A stretch of DNA of 64,000 bases, taken from Paenarthrobacter sp. PH39-S1 (GTDB lineage Bacteria > Actinomycetota > Actinomycetes > Actinomycetales > Micrococcaceae). The stretch's first letter is position 1. Every line of letters starts with the position of its first letter. The DNA lies in assembly GCF_030063245.1 (NCBI RefSeq), contig NZ_JASISR010000003.1, positions 172,255 through 236,254 of the forward strand. The letters run 5' to 3'. Shown piece after piece: positions 1 through 8,288 of this stretch. The notes beneath the pieces are model-generated. The model did not search any database. It was not told the origin of the DNA and saw only the letters and a list, made by a program, of their open reading frames with translations. A program made the position numbers and the translations under genes.

Positions 1-306
1 GTGATCGGGCTGGCGGTCGCAGACAACCTGAAAGTCGGCCGCTTGGACACCCGGAAGCTGCCGGAAATCGCCCGGAGACTTGACCGCGTCGGTGTCGACG
101 CGATTGTCCTTTCGGCCTGCGTGCAGATGCCGTCCTTGGACGCAGTCCAACAAGTCGAAGACGAACTCGGTCTCCCGGTCGTCACCGCAGCGACAGCCAC
201 CGCGTACGAGATCCTCCGGGCGCTTGGCCACGAGCCCGCCATGGCCGGTGCAGGTCGGTTGCTTGCCGACCCCTCCACCGTCGATGCGTCGGCGTCACTC
301 GCATGA
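1..306 (+). CDS. Maleate isomerase / arylmalonate decarboxylase-like protein, C-terminal part (cut by window edge)
   Basis: The reading frame is open from the first base, so only about the last 100 residues are seen. The stretch VDAIVLSACVQMPSLDAV has the second catalytic cysteine (C40 here) of the Asp/Glu racemase superfamily branch that holds maleate cis-trans isomerase and arylmalonate decarboxylase; the following LGLPVVTAATATAYEILRALG helix is also typical. These enzymes act on small dicarboxylic acids in the cytoplasm. The stop overlaps the next start (ATGA), so it is translationally coupled to the CoA-transferase and belongs to the same catabolic operon. Substrate cannot be told. The real start lies upstream of the window. 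Confidence 0.7.
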   Translation: MIGLAVADNLKVGRLDTRKLPEIARRLDRVGVDAIVLSACVQMPSLDAVQQVEDELGLPVVTAATATAYEILRALGHEPAMAGAGRLLADPSTVDASASLA

Positions 307-1526
307 CGGCATCTGCAGACCCGGCAGCGGACGGACCGCGGGGCGCCCTACAGGATCTGTTGGTGTTGGACCTGACTCGGATACTTTCCGGCCCATTTGC
401 CACGATGACCCTGGCCGATCTCGGTGCCGACGTGATCAAGATCGAACAACCCAGAACCGGTGACGACACCAGGGCGTGGGGCCCACCGTTCCAGGGAGAA
501 GAAGCAGCGTACTTCCTCTCCGTCAACCGCAATAAACGCAGCATGGCCGTGGATCTGAAGTCTGCCGAGGGGCGTGAGGCAGTGTGGAAGCTGGCCGCGA
601 GGGCAGACGTGCTGGTGGAGAATTTTCGACCGGGCACGGCGGCGGGTCTCGGCTTCGGATTTGATGAACTTTCGAAGGCGAATCCCGGATTGGTCTATGC
701 GTCGATCAGCGGCTACGGGCAGACCGGTCCTGAAGCCAGGCGGGCAGGCTACGACGCGATCGCTCAGGCGCGAAGCGGCATCATGAGCGTCACCGGGGAG
801 GCGGACGGTCCCCCGGTGAGGGTCGGCGTCAGCAGTGCAGACCTGGTCGCCGGGATGTGGGCCACGATCGGGATACTGGCCGCCCTGCATGAGAAGCAGC
901 GGACGGGCCTAGGTCAGTGGGTGGACATCAGCCTGCTGGATGGCTCTGTCGCGTGGTTGACTTATGTGGCGAGCGGGTATTTCGCCTGCGGGAATACGCC
1001 CCGGCGCTACGGCTCAGCACACCCCACCATCGCACCATATCAGGCGTTCGCGTCTTCGGACGCGTATGTAATGGTGGCGGTGGGCAATGACGGACTGTGG
1101 AAACGCTTCACTTCCGCCATAGAACGCGAAGATCTCCTCCGCGACGAACGGTTTGCCACAAATGCGGCACGGGTCGAGAACCGAAACGTTCTGATCCCGG
1201 TGATCGAGGACATCATGCTGACGCACACCACAGAAGAATGGGTGCACACTTTGAACACTGCCGGGGTGCCGGTGGGCCCCATCCAGACCGTTGGCCAGGC
1301 AGTGCAGGATCCGCAGGTCGTTGCGCGGGGAATGGTGGTCGAAATGCAACACCCGACGGCGGGGAGGGTGAACACGGTTGGCTGCCCGATTCGGCTCACT
1401 CGGACCCCGGCGAGCGTCCGGATGCCGCCGCCCCTGTTGGGCCAGCAGACCGACGAGATCCTGGCCGGCCTCGGGTACGATGCCGTTGATATTGCAGGCC
1501 TCCACGCGAGCGGTGCAGTCGAGTGA
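303..1526 (+). CDS. Class III CoA-transferase (CaiB/BaiF family)
   Basis: A 407-residue protein of normal length for family III CoA-transferases, which move CoA between carboxylic acids through an aspartyl-CoA intermediate. The N-terminus has the family block LDLTRILSGPFATMTLADLGADVIKIE, followed by NRNKRSM and VENFRPG; the catalytic Asp is D151 in GYDAIAQARSG. The ATG overlaps the upstream stop by four bases. With the enoyl-CoA hydratase remnant and dehydrogenases downstream, the likely role is activation of an organic acid for beta-oxidation-like breakdown. The acid (succinate/formate/other donor and acceptor) is not readable from sequence. Confidence 0.9.
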   Translation: MTASADPAADGPRGALQDLLVLDLTRILSGPFATMTLADLGADVIKIEQPRTGDDTRAWGPPFQGEEAAYFLSVNRNKRSMAVDLKSAEGREAVWKLAARADVLVENFRPGTAAGLGFGFDELSKANPGLVYASISGYGQTGPEARRAGYDAIAQARSGIMSVTGEADGPPVRVGVSSADLVAGMWATIGILAALHEKQRTGLGQWVDISLLDGSVAWLTYVASGYFACGNTPRRYGSAHPTIAPYQAFASSDAYVMVAVGNDGLWKRFTSAIEREDLLRDERFATNAARVENRNVLIPVIEDIMLTHTTEEWVHTLNTAGVPVGPIQTVGQAVQDPQVVARGMVVEMQHPTAGRVNTVGCPIRLTRTPASVRMPPPLLGQQTDEILAGLGYDAVDIAGLHASGAVE

Positions 1527-1601
1527 CGACCATCACCATCGGAGACGTGAGATACTCAACGCACTGGGCAAAGCTCAGGGCGGGCGCTGGGAGAGGCGGC
1601 C

Positions 1602-1952
1602 ATGTCGCTGAAGGCCACGATATTGACCACAGCGGCGGTCATCCGCGGGCCGGGGAGGTGCTTTTGTTCCGGCTCGGATTCGAGGGAGTTCGTGCATGCA
1701 TCCGCCGACGACGTCCGAACCGCTTTCGTCGCGATAGCCGCAGCACTGCTGGCCGTCGGAGACATTCCTGTGCCGACAGTCGCCGCAATCGAAGGAGTGG
1801 CGGCAGTGGCAGTATGCCAGCTCGCACTCGCCTGCGACCTGCAGTTGATGGGGAGTTCGGCCCGCATTGGCATGCCTACCTCCCAGCTCGAATTCTCGTG
1901 TCGGCGATCCTCGCCAACCGGACGGATCGGTCCGTCCGGGACGGGCACCTAG
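1602..1952 (+). pseudogene. Enoyl-CoA hydratase/isomerase remnant
   Basis: The frame holds crotonase signatures: VIRGPGRCFCSGSDSREF (oxyanion-hole loop), then PVPTVAAIEGVAAVAV and LALACDLQLMGSSARIGMP (second oxyanion-hole loop and following strand). It stops after about 117 residues where family members have about 260, and the residues after SQLEF no longer fit the family. The N-terminal third is also missing: an ATG at 1523, which overlaps the CoA-transferase stop, opens a different frame that does not carry the fold. Both a frame change near 1550-1600 and loss of the 3' half are needed to explain this, so it is called a pseudogene. It probably once supplied the hydratase step of the cluster. 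Confidence 0.75.
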
Positions 1953-2003
1953 GCTGGGAAGTAACTTTCGTTCTGTGAGGTAAACCATTGAAGGGTCAAT
2001 AAG

Positions 2004-3122
2004 ATGCGCGCCGCCGTCCTCCGTTCCACCGTTCCTGCCGGAACCAGCTATTCAACGGCGAAACCGTTGGTCCTCGAGGAGCTGGTGGCGCCGGAGCCGC
2101 GCGCCGGCGAGCTCGGCGTGCGCATCGTCTACTCAAGCCTCTGCCACTCCGACCTGTCCGTGGTGGACGGGTCACGCATCCGCCCGTTGCCCATGGCGTT
2201 GGGCCACGAAGCAGTCGGCCGCGTGCTCACCTTGGGCGAAGGCGTAAGGGATGTGAGTGTCGGCGACCACGTCGTGCTGGTGTTCGTACCCAGCTGCGGC
2301 AGCTGCCGGGCCTGCACCGCCGGGCGGCCGGCGCTGTGCCACCGGGCCGCCGTTGTCAACGGCTCCGGCGACCTGCTGCACGGGGAAGCCCTGCTGAAAA
2401 CCGCCGGAGGAGAGAGGATCAACCATCACCTGGGAGTCTCCGCGTTCGCCGACTACGCTGTCGTGGCTCGGGAATCCGCAGTGGTCATAGACGACGACGT
2501 GCCCGATGCCGTTGCCGCGATGTTCGGCTGCGCGGTGCTGACCGGCGCGGGGGCGGTCCGCAATACCGCCGCCGTGCAGCCGGGCCAGTCTGTCGTAATC
2601 TTCGGGCTCGGCGCCATCGGCCTCTCCGCCGTCATGGCAGCCACGCTCGCCGAAGCATCCGCGGTCATCGCGATCGACCCGAATGCGGCAAAGCACCAGC
2701 TCGCCCTGGACTGCGGGGCGAGCACGGTGGGGACGCCCGACGACGCCGCGCGGCTGGTCGCCGAGGCTGCCGGAGATGGTGTGGACGTGGCCATCGAAGC
2801 GGTGGGTTCGGCTGCGGTCCTCGTCTCCTGCCTGGATCTGATCACCCGCGGCGGTGCCGTCGTCTCTGTCGGTCTGCCGCATCCTTCCGCAAAACTGGTC
2901 GTGCCGGCCCTGCAATTCGCCGGCGCCGGCAAAAGGCTGCTTGGTTCCTACATGGGCGACGCCGTGCCGGGCCGGGACATCCCCCTCTACTTGGGGTACT
3001 GGCGGGAAGGGAAACTTCCGGTGGAGCTGCTGCACTCCGACACCAGGCCGCTGGCAGAAATAAACGAAGGCCTGGATGATTTGGCGGCAGGCCGCGTGGT
3101 GCGCAGGCTGTTCCAGGCGTGA
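2004..3122 (+). CDS. Zinc-dependent alcohol dehydrogenase (MDR family)
   Basis: A 372-residue medium-chain dehydrogenase/reductase. Catalytic zinc ligands are seen at C47 (SLCHSDL) and H68-E69 (GHE); the structural zinc lobe is complete with C98, C101, C104 and C112. The nucleotide-binding fold has GLGAIGLSAV, followed by an acidic residue in AIDPN that favours NAD(H). It resembles the class III/aryl-alcohol branch. Cytoplasmic. It lies 50 bp after the hydratase remnant and 59 bp before the 3-hydroxyisobutyrate dehydrogenase-like gene, in the same direction, so it is probably part of the organic-acid operon, oxidising an alcohol intermediate or reducing a semialdehyde. Confidence 0.9.
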   Translation: MRAAVLRSTVPAGTSYSTAKPLVLEELVAPEPRAGELGVRIVYSSLCHSDLSVVDGSRIRPLPMALGHEAVGRVLTLGEGVRDVSVGDHVVLVFVPSCGSCRACTAGRPALCHRAAVVNGSGDLLHGEALLKTAGGERINHHLGVSAFADYAVVARESAVVIDDDVPDAVAAMFGCAVLTGAGAVRNTAAVQPGQSVVIFGLGAIGLSAVMAATLAEASAVIAIDPNAAKHQLALDCGASTVGTPDDAARLVAEAAGDGVDVAIEAVGSAAVLVSCLDLITRGGAVVSVGLPHPSAKLVVPALQFAGAGKRLLGSYMGDAVPGRDIPLYLGYWREGKLPVELLHSDTRPLAEINEGLDDLAAGRVVRRLFQA

Positions 3123-3181
3123 CGCCGCAAGAGTTCGTGATAACTGAACTGGTTGACGTAACCGAGTGAAGGAGCTTGACG

Positions 3182-4084
3182 ATGGCTGTAGTTGGATGGA
3201 TCGGACTTGGCAACATGGGCGGCGGCATGTCCGCGAACCTGGTCAACGCCGGGCATGAGGTGCGCGGCTTCGACCTAAGCGAGGCCGCCATGGCGGCGGC
3301 CGGGACAGCCGGCGTGAAGCTTGTCGGCAGCATCGCAGAAGCGGTCGGGGGCGCCGACGTCGTCTTCACCATGCTGCCCAAGGGCGATCACGCCCGAGCG
3401 GTCTACCTGAACGACGACGGCGTATTGGCCCACGCCGACCCGAGGACCCTGCTGGTCGACTCGTCCACCATCGACATCGAATCCGCGCGGACGTTGCACG
3501 ATGCCGCCGCCGCCGCCGGGTTCCGCTTCGTGGACGCCCCTGTCTCCGGAGGAATGAGCGGGGCGCGTGCCGGAACGCTGACCTTCATGGTCGGCGGGGA
3601 GAGCCACGCGGTCGAGGATGCCGGCGTCTTCATCAGGCCCATGGCCGGGAACATCATCCCTACCGGTGGTGCCACCACGGGTCAGGCCGCCAAGATCTGC
3701 AATAACCTCATGCTCTTCATCAACCTCGCCGGCACGGCCGAAGGTGCCGTGCTGGCGGACCGGCTTGGGCTCGATAAGCAGGTGTTCTGGAATATCGCCT
3801 CAGTTTCATCAGGGGACAGCTGGGCGCTGCGTACCTGGTACCCGATCCCCGGGGTCGTGTCCACCGCGGCATCGAACAACGACTTTGCGCCCACCTTCAC
3901 CGTCGAGCTGGCCAAGAAGGACATCGGTCTCGCCATCGCTGCGGCCAAGGGCACCGGGACTCCGCTGCACATCGGCGAGCACGTCGAGCAGCTGTACCAG
4001 CGTCTGATCGACGCCGGCGACGCCGGCAAAGACTGCTCCATAATCGTCAAGCTGGTGGACGGCACGCTGGAGCAGCAGCAGTAG
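3182..4084 (+). CDS. 3-hydroxyisobutyrate dehydrogenase-family protein
   Basis: A 300-residue beta-hydroxyacid dehydrogenase. The N-terminal Rossmann motif GWIGLGNMGGGMSANL, the substrate-binding DAPVSGG block and the catalytic lysine K171 in GQAAKICNN are all present. The family oxidises 3-hydroxy acids to semialdehydes with NAD(P). A TTG at 3176 is in frame, but the GGAG at 3171-3174 is 1 base from it and 7 bases from the ATG at 3182, so ATG is chosen. Last gene of the rightward cluster; it converges on the transporter gene. Alternative members of the family (tartronate semialdehyde reductase, 6-phosphogluconate-like) cannot be excluded. Confidence 0.88.
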   Translation: MAVVGWIGLGNMGGGMSANLVNAGHEVRGFDLSEAAMAAAGTAGVKLVGSIAEAVGGADVVFTMLPKGDHARAVYLNDDGVLAHADPRTLLVDSSTIDIESARTLHDAAAAAGFRFVDAPVSGGMSGARAGTLTFMVGGESHAVEDAGVFIRPMAGNIIPTGGATTGQAAKICNNLMLFINLAGTAEGAVLADRLGLDKQVFWNIASVSSGDSWALRTWYPIPGVVSTAASNNDFAPTFTVELAKKDIGLAIAAAKGTGTPLHIGEHVEQLYQRLIDAGDAGKDCSIIVKLVDGTLEQQQ

Positions 4085-4146
4085 CTGCTGTAGGAGCGGC
4101 CGGCCCCTCCCGGAGGTCCCGAAGGTGCCGGCTCCCCGGTCAGCGG

Positions 4147-5505
4147 CTACGAAACGCGCCGCGAGCCTTTAACCTCTCGTGCATAGGTTTCGGGGTCTGA
4201 GATATCGGACTTGGAGTAGTCCCTTAGCCCGAAAGCCGCAGCAATCGTGATCAGGGCCGAGACCAGTATGTATACGGATACCGCATACCCGGTTCCGAAC
4301 TGATGGAGCAGGAAAGTGGCAACCAGTGCGGCCGGCCCACCGGCGATGATCGAGGCTAGCTGGTAGCCCAGCCCAGCGCCGGTGTACCGGAGGTTGGTCG
4401 GGAAGTTCTCCGCAATGATCGACGCCTGCGGGCCGTATTGCATCGCGTGCGGGATGAGCGCCACACACAAGGCAACGAAGACCAGCCAACCAATGCCGCT
4501 GTCGAGAAGTGCGAAGTAGACAAAGCCCCAGACGCCGGTGATGGCCGCCCCGATCAGGTAGATCTTTTTGCGACCGACCGTGTCGGACAGGTGCCCGAAG
4601 TATGGCACACAAAAGAGCTCGATGGCCGCCGCGATCATGGTGCCGATCAGAACGAAGTTGTACGAGTAATTGTGGTTCTTGTCGGTCAGGTAGGACAACA
4701 CGAACGCGGTCACGATGTAGAACGGCATCTGCTCCGACATCCGCAAGAGCGCCGACAGGATGATCGCTTTCGGGTACCTTTTGATCACCTCGAGAACCGG
4801 AGCCTTTTGGGTCTTCTGGGTCTTGACCACCTCGGCGAACATCGGGGTCTCCAGGATTTTGAGCCGGATGTAAAGCCCGATGCCGACCAGGACCAGGCTG
4901 AGCAGGAACGGGATCCGCCAGCCCCAGGCAATGAAGGCGTCCGTGCCCATGATGCCGTTGAACACGGCAAGCAGACCGGTGGAGAGAATGATGCCGATGG
5001 CGACACCAAGCTGCGGCCAGCTGGCCATCAGCCCTCTGCGCTTCTGGTCACCCCATTCCATCGAAAGAAGAATGGAACCGCCCCACTCGCCACCGACGGC
5101 GATGCCTTGAAAGATGCGAAGGATGATCAGGACGGCTGGTGCAGCGTCGCCCCAGGTCGTCGCACCGGGAAGCACACCGATCAGCGCGGTCGAGATCCCC
5201 ATCATCAGCAGCGTGATGATCAGCATCGCCTTGCGGCCAATCCGGTCGCCCCAGTGCCCGAAGATCGCCGCTCCGACCGGACGGGCCAGGAAGCCGACGA
5301 AGTAGGTGGCGAACGCGGAGATCAGCCCTAGATAGGGGGACATGTGGGGGAAGAACACATGTGGGAACACCAGTGCCGCCGCTGTGCCGTAGAGGAAGTA
5401 GTCGTACCACTCGATTGTCGTCCCGATGGTGCTGGCGATCGCCGCTTTGCGCGCCTGACTTCGCTGTTCGAGGCCACTCACTGCAGCCGGCTCGAGTTTG
5501 GACAT
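4147..5505 (-). CDS. MFS transporter, metabolite:H+ symporter (MHS) family
   Basis: A 452-residue, 12-helix major facilitator. The N-terminal TIGTTIEWYDYFLYGTAAAL is the signature of the MHS family (ShiA/ProP/KgtP-like), and GHWGDRIGRKAML in the loop between helices 2 and 3 is the MFS motif A. Such carriers import organic acids or betaines with protons. It converges on the catabolic operon and probably imports its substrate. The ATG at 5505 is preceded by a strong 14-bp palindrome and a sigma70-like promoter (separate entries), so expression is likely regulated by a transcription factor, perhaps one lying left of the window. Confidence 0.9.
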   Translation of the reverse strand: MSKLEPAAVSGLEQRSQARKAAIASTIGTTIEWYDYFLYGTAAALVFPHVFFPHMSPYLGLISAFATYFVGFLARPVGAAIFGHWGDRIGRKAMLIITLLMMGISTALIGVLPGATTWGDAAPAVLIILRIFQGIAVGGEWGGSILLSMEWGDQKRRGLMASWPQLGVAIGIILSTGLLAVFNGIMGTDAFIAWGWRIPFLLSLVLVGIGLYIRLKILETPMFAEVVKTQKTQKAPVLEVIKRYPKAIILSALLRMSEQMPFYIVTAFVLSYLTDKNHNYSYNFVLIGTMIAAAIELFCVPYFGHLSDTVGRKKIYLIGAAITGVWGFVYFALLDSGIGWLVFVALCVALIPHAMQYGPQASIIAENFPTNLRYTGAGLGYQLASIIAGGPAALVATFLLHQFGTGYAVSVYILVSALITIAAAFGLRDYSKSDISDPETYAREVKGSRRVS

Positions 5506-5523
5506 TACTGTCTCACTTTCCCT

Positions 5524-5537
5524 GTTGAACGTTCAAC
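5524..5537. promoter_or_regulatory. Perfect 14-bp palindrome, candidate operator of the MHS transporter gene
   Basis: GTTGAACGTTCAAC reads the same on both strands and lies 19 bases upstream of the transporter start codon, between it and the predicted promoter. Its place suggests a repressor operator; no regulator gene sits beside it in this window. Confidence 0.45.
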
Positions 5538-5627
5538 TGGGTCCAGGCACGCCGCCCGGGCTCGGGTAACGGGGTGCGCTCGCTTTCCACGACTGTGTGT
5601 GTCGTGTGCACCGTGCTTACACCTAAC

Positions 5628-5656
5628 TGTTTAGCCAGAGTCGAGTAAGTTGTCAA
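5628..5656 (-). promoter_or_regulatory. Sigma70-like promoter for the MHS transporter gene
   Basis: On the minus strand a consensus -35 TTGACA (5656-5651) is followed after exactly 17 bases by TAAACA (5633-5628) as -10. Transcription would start near 5620 and run through the palindrome at 5524-5537 into the gene. Confidence 0.5.
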
Positions 5657-5764
5657 GGAACCCAATGCAGCGGCGGAAATCACAGGCGCACAGCCCACAA
5701 GTCCCAGCCCCCACCAGCAGCGCCCAAAATCGCCGGACGCTGGGGCACAGGAGACAATGGAGGC

Positions 5765-7498
5765 ATGTACCTGCTGCTGGCCGCATCCGACGCGCGCGCC
5801 GCCCCCGAGGGCACCGACAGCCAGAGCGCGCCCATTGGCCCTTGTGCGGACATTATCCCCCTCAACGCCCTTGGAGAAGCCACGGCTGCCAGACGCACCC
5901 TGGCAGTTGCCGACCTACCGGCGGCCGTAACACAGTTGGAAAACGAGCAGCGGCCGCGCTGGGTGTGGAATCGGACGCAGAGCTGGTATCCACCGCTGCT
6001 GGACGCCGGCGTCAGTGTCGAGCGCTGCCATGACGTGGCACTATGCCGCAACATCCTGGTCTTTTCGGCCCTCACCGCAGACACTGACTACGCCAATACC
6101 ACGGCCCCGCTCCGCTTTGATGACATTCTTGACCCGAGCCCCGAAGCCGCGAATCAGGACAGCCTCTTTGATACGCCCGTCAACCAGGGCGGACCCTTTA
6201 TCGACGCCCTGCGGCAGGAATTCGCCGCCCAGCTGGAAGCCGTCCGCCGCTCCGTTCAGCCGGGCCGTCTGGCCTTGCTCCTGGCGGCCGAGTCCGCCGG
6301 CGCGTTAATTGCCGCGGAAATGCGCCACACCGGGCTGCCGTGGCGCGAAGACCTGCACGAACAGATCCTCACCCATCAGCTGGGCCCTCGACCGGCCGGT
6401 CTGCAGCGGCCGGAGAAGCTTGAATTCCTGGCCGGTCGGCTCCGCGAGGAGCTCAACGCCCCTGCTCTGAATCCGGATTCCGCCCAGGAACTGATGCGGG
6501 CCCTGCACCGGGCCGGCATCGAGACGAAGACCACCAGATCCTGGGAGCTTCAGCAGATCACCCACCCGGCCATTGCACCACTGCTGGCGTACAAGAAAAT
6601 CAGCCGGCTCCATGCCGCGAACGGGTGGGCGTGGCTGGATCAATGGGTGGCCGGCGGCCGGTTCCGTCCCGAATACGTCGTTGGCGGCGTGGTCTCGGGC
6701 CGTTGGGCCTCGCGCGGCGGCGGCGCCCTGCAAATTCCCCAACAGATACGCGGCGCAGCCCACGCGGATCCGGGCTGCAAACTGATCGTGGCGGACGCCG
6801 CCCAGCTGGAGCCCCGCGTGCTGGCTGCGTTGGCCCGGGACACCAGAATGGCTGAGGCCGCCCGGGATAAGGATCTCTATGCCGGGATTGCCGCGCAGGG
6901 CTTCGGTGGGGACCGGGCGAAGGCCAAGGGGGCGCTGTTGGGTGCCATTTACGGGGCGACCACCGGCGAATCCGGCCGGCTGATGGCGCAGCTGACCCGC
7001 ACCTACCCGGAAGCCGTTGGTTTTGTCGAAGCAGCCGCCCGCGCCGGGGAACGCGGCGAGGTGGTGACGTCCCGGCTGGGACGCAGCTGTCCGCCGCCGT
7101 CGTCGGACTGGCTCGCCGGTCAGCGCAGCAGCACCGCGGAGGAACAGCGCCGGGCCGAAAACACGGCCCGATCGCGCGGGCGCTTTACCCGGAATTTCGT
7201 TGTGCAGGGGTCCGCTGCGGATTGGGCCGCCTGCTGGCTGGCTGAATTACGACGGCGGCTGCGCACCTTGGCGTCCGACCGCGCGGCGGTGCACGGTACC
7301 GGGGCTGCCAAGGAAGCGGAACTCGTTTTCTTCCTGCACGACGAGGTGATGGTTCATGCGCCGGAGGACCAGGTACAGACGGTCAGGCGGCTGGTGGAGG
7401 AGTCTTCTCAGACGGCAACGCGGTTGCTCTTCGGCGAGATACCGATCGCGTTTCCGGTCAACATCACCGTCGTCGACTCCTACGCCGACGCCAAATGA
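5765..7498 (+). CDS. Family A DNA polymerase, bifunctional 3'-5' exonuclease/DNA polymerase type
   Basis: A 577-residue cytoplasmic protein of the short actinobacterial PolA paralogue type. The polymerase domain covers about residues 170-577: motif A is LIVADAAQLEPR (catalytic Asp), motif B is AKAKGALLGAIYG, and motif C is FFLHDEVMVHAPED with the HDE triad. SGRWASRGGGALQIPQQIR is the template-contact block before motif A. The first 150 residues correspond to a weak exonuclease-like domain (RCHDVALCRNIL) in which I do not see a DxE exo I motif. No 5'-nuclease domain is present, so it is not the main DNA polymerase I. MYLLLA is the usual N-terminus of this group, supporting this ATG, although GGAGG lies only one base upstream. 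Role probably in repair. Confidence 0.85.
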   Translation: MYLLLAASDARAAPEGTDSQSAPIGPCADIIPLNALGEATAARRTLAVADLPAAVTQLENEQRPRWVWNRTQSWYPPLLDAGVSVERCHDVALCRNILVFSALTADTDYANTTAPLRFDDILDPSPEAANQDSLFDTPVNQGGPFIDALRQEFAAQLEAVRRSVQPGRLALLLAAESAGALIAAEMRHTGLPWREDLHEQILTHQLGPRPAGLQRPEKLEFLAGRLREELNAPALNPDSAQELMRALHRAGIETKTTRSWELQQITHPAIAPLLAYKKISRLHAANGWAWLDQWVAGGRFRPEYVVGGVVSGRWASRGGGALQIPQQIRGAAHADPGCKLIVADAAQLEPRVLAALARDTRMAEAARDKDLYAGIAAQGFGGDRAKAKGALLGAIYGATTGESGRLMAQLTRTYPEAVGFVEAAARAGERGEVVTSRLGRSCPPPSSDWLAGQRSSTAEEQRRAENTARSRGRFTRNFVVQGSAADWAACWLAELRRRLRTLASDRAAVHGTGAAKEAELVFFLHDEVMVHAPEDQVQTVRRLVEESSQTATRLLFGEIPIAFPVNITVVDSYADAK

Positions 7499-7519
7499 CA
7501 CCTCCCGTCAGTCCCCCGC

Positions 7520-7585
7520 CCCAACTAGGTAGCAGCAGATGCACTCATTTCGCAATTTGAGTGCATCTGCTGCTACCTAGTTGGG
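7520..7585. repeat. Long intergenic hairpin, copy 1 of a palindromic repeat family
   Basis: A perfect 28-bp inverted repeat (arms 7520-7547 and 7558-7585) with a 10-nt loop. Each arm begins with CCCAACTAGGT and ends, next to the loop, with GCACTCA. Beyond the arms, C-rich and G-rich tracts (CCCCGCC, GGGGCGGG) extend the pairing. It lies between the convergent polymerase and Nudix genes and could act as a bidirectional terminator. A second element with the same plan is at 29956-30021. Confidence 0.85.
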
Positions 7586-7613
7586 AAGGGGCGGGCGAGG
7601 CGAATGGGGTGTG

Positions 7614-8288
7614 TCAGAGGGGCGGGGAAATGACCCGGGCCGTGTCCCACGGGACGGACCAGCCGAGCTGTTCGAACGCCCGGCTCAGGATGCCGGCGGT
7701 AAAACCCCAGACGACGACGCCGTTGACCAGGAAGGCAGGGCTGCTGAACGTCTGCGGGCCACGGGTGAGTGTGGCCGTATACCGGTTGTCCGGGTCCAGC
7801 AGGTCCCGCACCGGTATCCGGAAAACCTGGGCGGATTCACCGTAATCAACCACAGCGACGGGCGACGGCGAGTGCCACCACGCCAACACCGGCGTGACCA
7901 TGAAGTTGCTGACCGACAAGGCAAGTTCGGGCAGCCGGCCCAGGATCTCCACGCCGTCCGGATCCAGCCCGGTTTCCTCCACCGCTTCGCGCAGGGCTGC
8001 CGCGTCCACGGAGGCATCACCTGGATCGACCCCGCCTCCCGGAAACGCGACCTGGCCCGGATGATCCGTCAGGGTGGCGGCCCGCTCGATCAGCAGCACG
8101 TCAAGCGAAGCCGGGGCCAGCGGTTTGTCAGAAGCGGCGGGGACGGAATCCAGCGCACCGAACAGCAGCAGCACCGCGGCCTTGCGGGCGGTCGCCGGGT
8201 ACACTGGGGGCAGACGGCGATCCTCCCCGGCACTGGCAAGTGCGGCGGCCGCCCCTGCCAGTGAGACAAGGTCCGCGTACACGCTCAC
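7614..8288 (-). CDS. Nudix hydrolase, CoA pyrophosphatase type
   Basis: A 224-residue Nudix protein. The Nudix box is GGGVDPGDASVDAAALREAVEETGL, preceded by DHPGQVAFPGGG, the extra motif of the CoA/acyl-CoA pyrophosphatase branch (NudL/CoAse, PROSITE UPF0035 type). It would cut CoA or acyl-CoA to phosphopantetheine and 3',5'-ADP in the cytoplasm. The frame is open further upstream, but that part is antisense-like nth tail; the GTG at 8288 overlaps the nth stop by four bases (GTGA), and starts the family-like VSVYADLVSLAG, so it is chosen. Third gene of a leftward operon with nth and the membrane protein. Confidence 0.85.
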   Translation of the reverse strand: MSVYADLVSLAGAAAALASAGEDRRLPPVYPATARKAAVLLLFGALDSVPAASDKPLAPASLDVLLIERAATLTDHPGQVAFPGGGVDPGDASVDAAALREAVEETGLDPDGVEILGRLPELALSVSNFMVTPVLAWWHSPSPVAVVDYGESAQVFRIPVRDLLDPDNRYTATLTRGPQTFSSPAFLVNGVVVWGFTAGILSRAFEQLGWSVPWDTARVISPPL

